NCBI GenBank assembly: GCA_963710165.1
Contig: CAVPYZ010000002.1
Location: forward strand, 186,001 to 250,000
Source: JACKIP01 sp963710165
GTDB taxonomy: Bacteria > Pseudomonadota > Alphaproteobacteria > Micavibrionales > Micavibrionaceae
Reading direction: 5' to 3'
DNA length: 64,000 nt
Part shown: piece by piece, positions 9,086 through 18,002 of the stretch
How positions within the stretch are numbered: the stretch's first letter is position 1
How the letters are laid out: each line of letters begins with the position of its first letter
Notes under the pieces: generated by a model
What the model saw: the letters and a program-made list of their open reading frames with translations, nothing else
What the model was told of the DNA's origin: nothing
Databases searched by the model: none
Position numbers and translations under genes: made by a program

Positions 9086-10142
9086 TTTCGGATAGCTTAT
9101 CTGCTTGATCTTCTGCGATCAGGGAATCAATAATTTCACCTAATGCTGCGCCTGCAATAACTTCATCCAGCTTATAAAGCGTCAAGTTTATACGATGATC
9201 GCTGACACGTCCTTGCGGAAAGTTATAGGTGCGAATACGCTCCGACCTGTCACCCGAACCAACTTGAGATTTTCTATCCGCCGCCCGCTCTTCCTGTAAT
9301 GCACGCCATTGTTCTTCGTAAATACGTGCGCGTAACATTGTCATCGCTTTGGCTTTGTTTTTGTGTTGTGAGCGTTCTTCCTGCATTTCAACAACTATTC
9401 CGGTCGGAATATGGGTAATACGTACAGCTGAGTCGGTTGTATTGACGTGCTGACCCCCTGCGCCCTGTGAACGATATGTATCAATACGCAGGTCTCTGGC
9501 TTCGTCTATTTGTACATCAACGTCTTCGGCTTCCGGTAACACGGCAACAGTTGCCGCGGACGTATGAATGCGCCCCTGTGTTTCTGTTTTGGGAACACGT
9601 TGCACGCGGTGTACGCCTGATTCAAATTTTAATTTAGAAAAAACGTCTGACCCTTTGATTTCACACGATACTTGCTTATATCCTCCCACTTCACTTTCAG
9701 ATGCCTCAATCAAATTTAACTGCCATCCTCTTTCAGCAGCATAACCTTTATACATCGCGTATAAATCCGCAGCAAAAAGGGCGGCTTCGTCACCGCCGGT
9801 ACCAGCGCGTATTTCCATGATGGCATTTTTAGTATCTGCCTCGTCCTTTGGAATAAGCGCCATTCTGATTTTTTGCTCTAAATCAGGGATTAATTTTGAT
9901 AAACGTACATGATCTTCTTGCGCCATGTCTTTCATATCAGGGTCGGATAAAAGCTCTTGAAGCTCTTCCTGCTCTCCTAAAGCCTGCTCATAAGATGTGA
10001 TCGCCTCGACAATTGGGGTCAAATCGGCATATTCCTTTGACAGCTTAACAATGTCTTCTCCTGATAAATCAGGCTGAGACATCAATACCGACAATTCTTC
10101 ATGACGGCCTTTTAATGGCGCAATTTTAGCTATGAGTGACAT
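9078..10142 (-). CDS. prfA: Peptide chain release factor 1
   Basis: RF1 is 354 aa here, near the usual 355-360. The anticodon-like tripeptide is PKT (RVPKTETQG), of the RF1 P-x-T class rather than the RF2 SPF, so it should read UAA and UAG. The catalytic GAGGQHVN lies near residue 230 and ends peptidyl-tRNA hydrolysis. It precedes prmC, which overlaps it by 8 bases. Confidence 0.97.
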   Translation of the reverse strand: MSLIAKIAPLKGRHEELSVLMSQPDLSGEDIVKLSKEYADLTPIVEAITSYEQALGEQEELQELLSDPDMKDMAQEDHVRLSKLIPDLEQKIRMALIPKDEADTKNAIMEIRAGTGGDEAALFAADLYAMYKGYAAERGWQLNLIEASESEVGGYKQVSCEIKGSDVFSKLKFESGVHRVQRVPKTETQGRIHTSAATVAVLPEAEDVDVQIDEARDLRIDTYRSQGAGGQHVNTTDSAVRITHIPTGIVVEMQEERSQHKNKAKAMTMLRARIYEEQWRALQEERAADRKSQVGSGDRSERIRTYNFPQGRVSDHRINLTLYKLDEVIAGAALGEIIDSLIAEDQADKLSEIE

Positions 10143-10190
10143 AAGTAGGGTTATAAACGATGTTCGTCGGTGAATAAACTATTATCTATG

Positions 10191-10856
10191 TTAAAGGGAC
10201 TTTTGTGCCTCATCACCCCAGTTTTCGATTTCCTTATCAATACGAAACTCAGAGATTCTCTTCACATACCATTCGCTATTTGTGGGATGCCTAAATATGG
10301 ATGCCATAATACACGCTGTTTTATTCTTTCTTTCCGGGTCATATTGCCCGAGAGAAAATTTCAAGAGATTATTATCGGTTTTTCCATCAGCTATACGGCA
10401 TTGGGCATTTAAAACCTCACCGTATGTGTGCCCGCTTTGGATAACAGAAATAAATACCATGTGATGAATATTGTCAGGTAAATGTTCCAACTCAATCGAA
10501 ATCTGTTCATCATCGCCTGCACTTACACCTGCAGTATCGTCACCTGAATGATATATAGCACCGCTTAGATCAACATTTTCCTCTGGAGCAGGCGATACGG
10601 CATCAATCAATTCATTCATATCGTTATAAATCAAACAGATGAGATCAAGATCATACGTATCTTGGATAAAACCAACAGTTACGTCCATCTCTACGTCATA
10701 ATCGCTCGTACCTTCATCCAGATTGGATACAAATGCTTCCGGTCTTTCCGGCATAATTTCAGGTGTATCCCAAGAAATACCAACGGTAATTCTTTTGCGT
10801 CCTTGCTTTGTATAGAGGAGAGGAGCGGCGTCGCCTTTTTGTAAAACATCATTCAT
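10191..10856 (-). CDS. TerD-family protein
   Basis: The 221-aa protein matches TerD domains in order: an N-terminal strand region, YDLDLICLIYND, a calcium-binding-like acidic patch (YHSGDDTAGVSAGDDEQI), then HHMVFISVIQSG and a C-terminal IFRHPTNSEWYVK. TerD proteins bind calcium and belong to tellurite/stress (ter) systems. No other ter gene (TerA, TerB, TerC, TerZ) is in the window, so this is a lone member, and a resistance function is only inferred. It lies between prfA and gatB on the same strand, 44-48 bases from each. Confidence 0.8.
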   Translation of the reverse strand: MNDVLQKGDAAPLLYTKQGRKRITVGISWDTPEIMPERPEAFVSNLDEGTSDYDVEMDVTVGFIQDTYDLDLICLIYNDMNELIDAVSPAPEENVDLSGAIYHSGDDTAGVSAGDDEQISIELEHLPDNIHHMVFISVIQSGHTYGEVLNAQCRIADGKTDNNLLKFSLGQYDPERKNKTACIMASIFRHPTNSEWYVKRISEFRIDKEIENWGDEAQKSL

Positions 10857-10900
10857 AAGATATATTTTACCATTTCCAACCGAACGCCGCTATCATAAGT

Positions 10901-12361
10901 TTAAGATAGCTTTGTTTTCAATATTTCGTTCACCATAGCGGGGTTTGCCTTACCGCTCGTCTTTTTCATGACTTGACCGACAAAAAAACCAAAAAGTTTG
11001 TCCTTACCGCTGCGATAGGCGGCAACATTATCTGGATTCTCTTTGATAACCTCGTCAATAATACTTTCTATCTCACCCGTATCAGTAACTTGCTTTAAGC
11101 CTTTTTCTTCGACAATGGCGTCAGCGTCGTTACCAGACGCGTACATCTCCGCAAAAACATCTTTGGCAATCTTTCCGGATATAGTGTCATTTTTAATGAG
11201 AAGAATAAGACCGCCAAGTTGTGATGCTTCAACTTTCGTTTCTGAAAGGCTTTGACTATCTTTATTCAGCGCCCCCAGAAGTTCGTTTATAACCCAGTTT
11301 GCGGACAGCTTTGCGTCTTTACCGACTTTTACTACATTCTCAAAATAATCGGCTCGAATACGCTCCGCAATAAGAATTGACGCGTCATAAAGGCTCAAGC
11401 CGTACGTCTCCATAAAGCGATGCTTTTTTTGATCCGGTAATTCGGGAAGTGTCTCTTTAATATCGGCAACCCATTTTGATTCTAATTGCACAGGCAGAAG
11501 ATCAGGATCAGGGAAATAGCGATAATCATGGGCTTCTTCTTTTGAACGCATAGAACGAGTTTCCTGTTTATCCGGATCCCATAATCTGGTTTCCTGATGA
11601 ACCTCGCCACCATCTTCAATAATCTCAATCTGCCGCTGAACTTCAAAATTAATGGCCTGCTGAACAGCTCTTAAAGAGTTAACATTTTTAATTTCTGCAC
11701 GTGTTCCTAATTCGGCATTGGGACGACGTACAGACACATTCACGTCCGCACGCATTGATCCTTCTTCCATATTCCCGTCACATGTTTCCAGATAACGTAA
11801 AATCATGCGTAATTTGGATAGGTATGCAACCGCTTCTTCGGGTCCGCGAATATCTGGTTCGGACACAATCTCCATCAAAGCACAGCCCGAACGATTTAAA
11901 TCAACATATGATTTGGTTGGATGCTGGTCATGAATGGACTTTCCTGCATCTTGTTCAAGATGAAGGCGCGTAATACCGATTTCTTTCGTTGTCCCGTCAG
12001 GAAGATCAATTTCAATCACACCCGTCCCGACGATAGGATGCTCAAATTGTGAAATCTGATAGCCTTGCGGCAGGTCAGGATAAAAATAATTTTTACGTTC
12101 AAACACAGATAATTCATTAATTTGCGCATTCAAACCAAGCCCCGTACGTACGGCTTGTTCAACACATTTTTCGTTCAAAACGGGTAACATTCCCGGCATA
12201 GCTGCATCAACAAAAGACACTTGTTCATTCGGGGCGGCTCCAAACTCGGCCTTTGCATCTGAAAAAAGTTTCGTGTTGGCAATCACCTGTGCATGAACTT
12301 CCAGGCCAATGACCACTTCCCATTCACCTGTCTCTCCTTTGATCAGAGTACTTGTCGTCAT
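10901..12361 (-). CDS. gatB: Asp-tRNA(Asn)/Glu-tRNA(Gln) amidotransferase subunit B
   Basis: The 486-aa protein begins with the cradle-domain motif VIGLEVHAQV and includes DLNRSGCALMEIVSEPD and ADVNVSVRRP, ending with a YqeY-like tail that grips tRNA. As part of GatCAB it converts mischarged Glu-tRNA(Gln), and possibly Asp-tRNA(Asn), to the correct aminoacyl-tRNA using ammonia from GatA. It is the last gene of the gatC-gatA-gatB run; a secreted-protein gene sits between it and gatA, 3 bases upstream. Confidence 0.97.
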   Translation of the reverse strand: MTTSTLIKGETGEWEVVIGLEVHAQVIANTKLFSDAKAEFGAAPNEQVSFVDAAMPGMLPVLNEKCVEQAVRTGLGLNAQINELSVFERKNYFYPDLPQGYQISQFEHPIVGTGVIEIDLPDGTTKEIGITRLHLEQDAGKSIHDQHPTKSYVDLNRSGCALMEIVSEPDIRGPEEAVAYLSKLRMILRYLETCDGNMEEGSMRADVNVSVRRPNAELGTRAEIKNVNSLRAVQQAINFEVQRQIEIIEDGGEVHQETRLWDPDKQETRSMRSKEEAHDYRYFPDPDLLPVQLESKWVADIKETLPELPDQKKHRFMETYGLSLYDASILIAERIRADYFENVVKVGKDAKLSANWVINELLGALNKDSQSLSETKVEASQLGGLILLIKNDTISGKIAKDVFAEMYASGNDADAIVEEKGLKQVTDTGEIESIIDEVIKENPDNVAAYRSGKDKLFGFFVGQVMKKTSGKANPAMVNEILKTKLS

Positions 12362-12364
12362 TCT

Positions 12365-13255
12365 TTATCCTTCTTCTTCAACTATTTGTAATCTTATGTT
12401 TTCTTTTTTATAAGCCTCACCGTAAGGCACTCTGGCTGTACAAACCTTTTTCGTTTTTACTTGCTTAACAGGCGGCTTCGTTTCTTTTGGTTCCGTATCA
12501 ACACTCGCAACCTGTATCGGGTTGGGATTAACCGCATTCCCGTTATTTGCTCCTGTCTCATTGCCACCGTTTCCATGGCTATGATTATGATCAGTTGGCT
12601 TTACAACCAACGGGGCAGGGGCAGCAACTAGAGGCGTTAGTTTTTCAACTGTTATTGTTGCGTTTGACATGCATATGGGTGTGATGATCTCTACTTGGCT
12701 TTGATAATAATCGCCTTTCAGAAAGCTTGATATCGGATCGGCCAAAGTAGCATCAACATTTTCCTGAGCCTCGTTAATCATAGCGCCTAAGCCATTTCTA
12801 AAAACAACTTTCGTACGCTGCATCTGGCATGCACAAAACTGGTTTTTACTAATATGCGGATAATCATCAAGGTATGTACTAGAGTAGCATTCTTCTGAAA
12901 TGATATCTGTTGCCGTTGTTTTTATACACGGCAAGTAAACATATTGAAGTAACTTTTCTTTTGCTTTTGCCGCTTGTCTTGTCTCTTCAAACTGCAGATC
13001 ATTAATATCGCCTTGCGATAATCTTTCAAAGAAATTAGCCGAAGAACAAGAACAGAACAGCTCTTTTGACTCGGTTGTATTCGCGGGGTAGTTTTGTTCC
13101 AAACACGTGGCATAAAACTCGTTTGCCTGTGTCTTTGTTATCGGCTGTAGCTTGTCTATATAACTTTGCGCGTGAACTGAATTTGTAAAAATGCATACAA
13201 ACATAATTGTCAGTACACTCAAAAATAGTGGAATAAATCGGGTCATAATGCTCAC
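12365..13255 (-). CDS. Secreted cysteine-rich protein of unknown function in the gat operon
   Basis: A signal peptide (hydrophobic core about residues 8-25, cleavage after VHA-Q) sends this 296-aa protein out of the cytosol. The mature part has nine Cys, including two F-C-x-C pairs (LFCSCSS, QFCACQM) that suggest disulfides or metal binding. A His/Asn/Gly-rich linker (DHNHSHGNGGNE) precedes a proline- and lysine-rich C-terminus. I recognise no family. Its ATG overlaps the gatA stop by 4 bases (ATGA) and it ends 3 bases before gatB, so it is translated with the amidotransferase genes although its destination is periplasmic. Confidence 0.7.
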   Translation of the reverse strand: MSIMTRFIPLFLSVLTIMFVCIFTNSVHAQSYIDKLQPITKTQANEFYATCLEQNYPANTTESKELFCSCSSANFFERLSQGDINDLQFEETRQAAKAKEKLLQYVYLPCIKTTATDIISEECYSSTYLDDYPHISKNQFCACQMQRTKVVFRNGLGAMINEAQENVDATLADPISSFLKGDYYQSQVEIITPICMSNATITVEKLTPLVAAPAPLVVKPTDHNHSHGNGGNETGANNGNAVNPNPIQVASVDTEPKETKPPVKQVKTKKVCTARVPYGEAYKKENIRLQIVEEEG

Positions 13256-14718
13256 CTATAAGCTTTTGCTTTAAAATCGGCTGCCTCCTCTAAAACGCCA
13301 CCAACTTTAAATATGGTTTCTTCATCCCAGGCTTTCCCGATAATTTGCAACCCAAGCGGCAGACCATTTTCATCTAAACCTGCGGGTACCGACATGCCGG
13401 GCAATCCTGCTAGGTTTAATGATACCGTAAAAACATCATTCAAGTACATTTTTATCGGATCATCTTCATTTTCACCGATTGCAAAAGCAGCAGAGGGAGT
13501 GGCCGGTGTTAGTAATGCGTCGCATTTTTCAAAGGCATTGATAAAATCCTGACGGATTAAACGACGTATTTGTTGCGCTTTAATATAATATGCATCGTAA
13601 TATCCTGCGGACAGCACGTACGTACCAATCATAATACGGCGTTTCACCTCATCCCCAAAACCTGCGGCGCGGGTGGCTTCATACATTTCCTGCAATACAT
13701 CTTCATCGGAACGAAGGCCATAACGCACACCATCATAGCGTGCCAAATTAGATGATGCCTCAGCCGGTGCAATAATATAATAGGCGGGCAGGGCATATTT
13801 TGTATGGGGCAGGGAGACATCAACAATTTCAGCGCCGGCTGATTTCAACCAATCAATTCCTTGCTGCCATAATTTTTCAATCTCTTCTGGCATATTATCG
13901 ACACGATATTCTTTGGGAATACCAATTTTCATTCCCCGTACGTCTCCGGTCATTGCCGCTGAAAAATCAGGAACTGGTATATTTGCAGATGTGCTATCTT
14001 TCGCATCGAAACCACTTGATGCCTCCAGCAATATTGCGGCGTCTTTTACATTTTCTGCAAAAACTCCTGCCTGATCCAAAGAAGAGGCAAAAGCAATAAT
14101 GCCCCATCTGGAACAACGCCCGTACGTTGGTTTGATCCCGACAATTCCACAGAAACTTGCGGGCTGACGAATTGATCCGCCTGTGTCCGTACCTGTTGCG
14201 CCCAAACATAATTTTGCTGCGACTGCCGCAGCAGAGCCGCCAGATGATCCGCCAGGGACAAGGTTTTCATCTTTATTATCATTCTTTTTCCATGGACTAA
14301 TCACATTACCGTACGCACTAGTTGTATTGGCGGACCCCATGGCGAATTCGTCAAGGTTGGTCTTCCCCAACATCACGGCACCTGCATCTAATAATTTCTG
14401 GCTGACCGTTGATTCATAGGGAGGAATAAAATTACCCAGAATGTTACTAGCCGCTGTTGTTTTGACATTTTTTGTGCAAAACAAATCTTTTATGGCAAGA
14501 GGAATGCCCTCTAAAACGCCACCTTTACTATCTGCAATATTCTTATCAGCTTGTTTTGCCTGTTCCAAGGCAAGCTCCGGTGTTTCTGTGATGTAGGCAT
14601 TTAAATCCCTGTGCGCTTCCATACGCGATATATATTCGCTGGTCACCTCAACAGAAGAAACTTCTTTATTTTTCAGTTTCCTAGCTGTTTCTTCTAATGT
14701 TAAATCTGCGATATTCAT
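13252..14718 (-). CDS. gatA: Asp-tRNA(Asn)/Glu-tRNA(Gln) amidotransferase subunit A
   Basis: This is a 488-aa amidase-signature enzyme. The catalytic Lys (IAIKDLFC), the cis-Ser loop (PGGSSGGSAAA) and the nucleophilic Ser (TDTGGSIRQPA) are all present. It releases ammonia from glutamine and channels it to GatB. It overlaps the downstream secreted-protein gene by 4 bases and the upstream small membrane protein gene by 4 bases, a tightly coupled operon. Confidence 0.97.
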   Translation of the reverse strand: MNIADLTLEETARKLKNKEVSSVEVTSEYISRMEAHRDLNAYITETPELALEQAKQADKNIADSKGGVLEGIPLAIKDLFCTKNVKTTAASNILGNFIPPYESTVSQKLLDAGAVMLGKTNLDEFAMGSANTTSAYGNVISPWKKNDNKDENLVPGGSSGGSAAAVAAKLCLGATGTDTGGSIRQPASFCGIVGIKPTYGRCSRWGIIAFASSLDQAGVFAENVKDAAILLEASSGFDAKDSTSANIPVPDFSAAMTGDVRGMKIGIPKEYRVDNMPEEIEKLWQQGIDWLKSAGAEIVDVSLPHTKYALPAYYIIAPAEASSNLARYDGVRYGLRSDEDVLQEMYEATRAAGFGDEVKRRIMIGTYVLSAGYYDAYYIKAQQIRRLIRQDFINAFEKCDALLTPATPSAAFAIGENEDDPIKMYLNDVFTVSLNLAGLPGMSVPAGLDENGLPLGLQIIGKAWDEETIFKVGGVLEEAADFKAKAYR

Positions 14719-14957
14719 TTCGCCTTATCCTCTCCAATAATAGATTTTACAAATACCAAATCAATCACAACCATCACACATAAAGCACTCGCAATAATAT
14801 CAATTGAGGTACTGTCCATACCCAGCATATCCATTGTTTCTTCTTTGAAAAACCACATCAATGCCGCCATAATTAGAAATACCGCGCTCGACATGGTAAC
14901 AGCCAGGCGTAATATGCGTTTTTGTTCTTCTGGTAATTTCTTTAAATTCTCAAACAT
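14715..14957 (-). CDS. Small two-helix membrane protein between gatC and gatA
   Basis: This 80-aa protein has a charged N-terminus followed by two predicted transmembrane helices (about residues 18-37, LAVTMSSAVFLIMAALMWFF, and about 52-72). I recognise no family. It overlaps gatA by 4 bases and starts 3 bases after the gatC stop, so it is part of the gat operon. Its role there is unknown. Confidence 0.65.
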   Translation of the reverse strand: MFENLKKLPEEQKRILRLAVTMSSAVFLIMAALMWFFKEETMDMLGMDSTSIDIIASALCVMVVIDLVFVKSIIGEDKAK

Positions 14958-14960
14958 GAC

Positions 14961-15257
14961 TTACTCGATAATTTTTGGTACGACAAAATAACCGCTATTA
15001 CTTTCAGGCGCATTTGACAAAACACGTACGCTTCCCGAATTACCTGTATCACCGGTATTCGTTTGATCTTCACGTAAACGCTGAATTTCATCATTTGGAT
15101 TGGCCAATGGCTCAACCCCTGTCGTGTCAAGTTCCTGCAATTGCTCTATGAATGATATGATCCCGCTCATTTCTTTTGTACGAAGATCAACTTCCTTATC
15201 ATCAGAAAGCTTGAGACGCGCAAGGCGCGCTACTTTTTTGACTGTTTCACTATCCAT
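14961..15257 (-). CDS. gatC: Asp-tRNA(Asn)/Glu-tRNA(Gln) amidotransferase subunit C
   Basis: At 98 aa this is GatC, the small subunit that wraps around GatA and stabilises the complex. The N-terminal VKKVARLARLKLSDDE-type region and the central VEPLANP motif are clear. It is the first gene of the operon, and divergent to ruvX, with about 80 bases between the two starts that should hold both promoters. Confidence 0.93.
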   Translation of the reverse strand: MDSETVKKVARLARLKLSDDKEVDLRTKEMSGIISFIEQLQELDTTGVEPLANPNDEIQRLREDQTNTGDTGNSGSVRVLSNAPESNSGYFVVPKIIE

Positions 15258-15340
15258 CTATATTTCCAAAATATTTAGTATTTAAGCTCTATAACCTAAA
15301 ATGTTATGAGCATTGTGACAAGTTATAATATACTTATTTT

Positions 15341-15806
15341 ATGCCTATTCTTACACCAGACAAAATCGCCAGTTTTTCACCTAAAGAGCGTATTCTGGCT
15401 CTTGATATCGGTCAAAAGACGATTGGTCTTGCCGTTTCCAATTCTATGCACACCCTTGCTTTGCCGCTTGGAACAATCAAAAGGACAAAATATACAAAAG
15501 ATATCAAGAAGCTTTATACCTATTATAAAAGATTATGATATTACAGATTATGTTCTGGGCTGGCCTATCAACATGGACAGTTCAAGAAGCCCGGGATGCG
15601 ATCGCGTTCAATCCTTTGCCGATCAAATGCTTCAAGATACTGATATATTTGGAATATCCCCCAACATCCTTCTATGGGATGAAAGGTTATCCACAGAAGC
15701 TGTGAAAGAAATGGTGGATAAGTCTGTGAATAAAATGAAGGAGTCAGGAGAGCTAGACGCTCTTGCGGCACAGGTTATTTTACAGGGCGTTTTAGACGCA
15801 TTATAA
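15341..15806 (+). pseudogene. ruvX: Holliday junction resolvase-like RuvX (YqgF), frameshifted
   Basis: Two reading frames together give one complete RuvX. Frame 1 (15341-15520) holds the N-terminus with ILALDIGQKTIGLAVS. Frame 2 (15522-15806) holds VLGWPINMD, LLWDERLST and ELDALAAQVILQGVLD, the conserved RuvX/YqgF motifs with the acidic active-site residues. One extra T at about 15521 moves the frame; without it the protein is about 154 aa, normal for the family. As read, translation stops at 15538. RuvX/YqgF acts in RNA processing or recombination and is essential in some bacteria, so a sequence error or a recoded shift is as likely as real loss. Confidence 0.85.
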
Positions 15807-16526
15807 AGCTTTTTTTACGCTATATCGCATCAATTCTTGCCCGTGACTCCTCATCCAGAATTGTCCATTCACAAAATCATTTGATAATTCGCGACATAAT
15901 GCCCAGAAATCTTTGCTGTGATCCAAATGTCGTAAATGTGCGACCTCATGCGCAACCACATAATCTAAAGCTTCTGGAGGGGCAAAAATCAGCCGCCAAG
16001 AATAAGAAAGTGTATTTTCGGAGGAGCAGCTCCCCCATCTTGACTTTGTATCTCTCACAGTCACTTTTTCTATTACTTTTGATATACTTAAGGCTTTTTC
16101 CTTAGATTTAATCTCAAGAATATTTTTGCTGTACGCTTTTATCCATCTTAATATACGTACACTTGAATCCAATTTATTAGTTTTAACACATAAGATATTG
16201 TTATCTAATATAATTTTAGTCCTTTTAAAATCTTTATTTATTGTGATTTTAAGCGTCACATCTACGCCATTTAAAGGAATAATCGCATTATCTTCAAAAA
16301 ATACCTGTTGTGGTAAAGCGGATAGCTTATCTTTCATCCAGCCTTCATATTGATCGGCAAAGTCATATGCTTTATTCATAGAACACTTATGGGGCACGAC
16401 TAATTCAAACACCCGCTCAACCGGATCAAGCCGTAAGGCAAGCCTTTTAGCTCTTTTAGACTGACGGACGCGGTATAGATGTTCTGTATCTATCGCCACA
16501 ATTATTTCTTTACTCTGCAGCTTCAA
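15801..16526 (-). CDS. YgjP-like zinc metallopeptidase (DUF45)
   Basis: The 241-aa protein has the zinc motif HEVAH with a further His (HLRHLDHSKDFW) in the arrangement of the YgjP/DUF45 family, preceded by VRDTKSRWGSCS, another family hallmark. These are soluble proteases of the SprT/WLM kind with poorly known substrates. Its start overlaps the 3' end of phaZ by 17 bases; it converges with ruvX, overlapping its end by 6 bases. Confidence 0.88.
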   Translation of the reverse strand: MKLQSKEIIVAIDTEHLYRVRQSKRAKRLALRLDPVERVFELVVPHKCSMNKAYDFADQYEGWMKDKLSALPQQVFFEDNAIIPLNGVDVTLKITINKDFKRTKIILDNNILCVKTNKLDSSVRILRWIKAYSKNILEIKSKEKALSISKVIEKVTVRDTKSRWGSCSSENTLSYSWRLIFAPPEALDYVVAHEVAHLRHLDHSKDFWALCRELSNDFVNGQFWMRSHGQELMRYSVKKAL

Positions 16527-17916
16527 TAAAACCTGACCCGTTTTTGACGAGCTTTAAATCGGTCTTCTTTTTCTTTTCCCGCTCAAGGACCGCTTCTAAT
16601 CCGTGTTTATTGACGTCCCATTGATTCGGCATTTTTACTGGAGACTGCTTTAGATCCGCCTCAGGAACATCAGTTGTTTTGTCGTCTAACTTACGAATGA
16701 AAGTACGGATGCGCGGCATGATGTGTTGACGCCATCTACGTCCATTAAAGATACCGTAGTGACCGACATTTTCCTGAAAATGATGATATTGCTTATTCGC
16801 GGCAAGAGACGTACATAACGTATGCGCGGCTGTTGTTTGACCATGCGCAGAAATGTCATCCAATTGTCCTTCAATGGTCAGCAATGCCGTCTTTTTGATA
16901 TCCGCAGGAACAACATCATGTAACTTGCCGGTAGCAGGATCGCGCCACTTCATTTTATTTTTGGCAAGGCAGTGTTTTTGGAATACCGTTTCAACCGTCT
17001 GTAGGTAAAATTCCTTGGTAATGTCCATTACAGCCAGATATTCGTTATAGAATTTACGATGTGTTTCCGCTAAATCACCATCACCAACAACCAGATGGTT
17101 GAAAAAATCTACGTACTTACCGACGTGACTATCCAGATTCATCGACATAAAGCCGCTGAGCTGTATAAAGCCGGGATAAACTTCGCGGTTGCCGCCCGGA
17201 TAATAAAAGGGCACATCAACCACAACATTATTTTCAAACCAGCTTAATGGTCTTTCTTCCGCCAATTCTGTTACAGCAGTTTTGGAGATGCGCGGATCAA
17301 TCGGTCCGCCCATTAATGTCATGCTCATGGGTTGTTTTGGATCTTTTTGCGTTGCCATCAATGCACAAGCGGCCAGTACAGGCACAGCAGGCTGGCAAAC
17401 AGCGATAATGTGAACATCGGGGCCAAGATGGCGAATAAATTCCATCGTATAATCGATAAAATCGTCCAGATTGAACCGTCCTTCACTTTTCGGAACCTGT
17501 CTGGCATCAATCCATTCCGTAACATATACATCATGATGCGGAAGAAGAGCCTCGACCGTGCCTCTTAACAATGTGGCATAATGTCCCGACATCGGAGCGA
17601 CGAGAAGTATTTTCGGATCATCTCTTTTCGTATGGCGGTAAAATCTTGTCAAAGTGCAGAAGGGTTTTTCAAGAATTATTTTTTCACTAATCCTTACCTT
17701 TTTACCGTCAATTTTTGTCTCATGTAGACAGAATTCAGGCTTACCAAAACGTCTGGTCAAGCGTGTGACCATTTCCGCCCCAGCGCCCATGGTGCGTCCT
17801 ATTTGGGTGTATGAAAGCGGATTCCACGGATTTTGGAACATGAATTTGGTGGTTTCCGCCGCCAAGCGTGTAGGGGTGAGAAGGGCGTGTTGAAGATCGT
17901 AGAGTTTATAAAGCAA
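16510..17916 (-). CDS. phaZ: Intracellular polyhydroxybutyrate depolymerase PhaZ
   Basis: This is an alpha/beta-hydrolase of the intracellular PHB depolymerase family, with cysteine in the nucleophile elbow (VCQPAVP) rather than serine, and conserved stretches LVAPMSGHYATLLRG and GGPIDPR. It degrades stored PHB granules to hydroxybutyrate. I use the TTG at 17916, which gives the family's typical start (LYKLYDLQHALL) and has AAGGA eight bases upstream. An ATG at 17982 would add 22 residues unlike the family. No phaC or phasin gene is in the window. It overlaps the following protease gene. Confidence 0.9.
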   Translation of the reverse strand: MLYKLYDLQHALLTPTRLAAETTKFMFQNPWNPLSYTQIGRTMGAGAEMVTRLTRRFGKPEFCLHETKIDGKKVRISEKIILEKPFCTLTRFYRHTKRDDPKILLVAPMSGHYATLLRGTVEALLPHHDVYVTEWIDARQVPKSEGRFNLDDFIDYTMEFIRHLGPDVHIIAVCQPAVPVLAACALMATQKDPKQPMSMTLMGGPIDPRISKTAVTELAEERPLSWFENNVVVDVPFYYPGGNREVYPGFIQLSGFMSMNLDSHVGKYVDFFNHLVVGDGDLAETHRKFYNEYLAVMDITKEFYLQTVETVFQKHCLAKNKMKWRDPATGKLHDVVPADIKKTALLTIEGQLDDISAHGQTTAAHTLCTSLAANKQYHHFQENVGHYGIFNGRRWRQHIMPRIRTFIRKLDDKTTDVPEADLKQSPVKMPNQWDVNKHGLEAVLEREKKKKTDLKLVKNGSGFIEAAE

Positions 17917-18002
17917 AATACTTTTCCTTATGTCTGACAATATTGAGATAATTAGAGTATCATGAAAACCAAGAGAATTCATTAAGACATAAATGACAAT
18001 AA

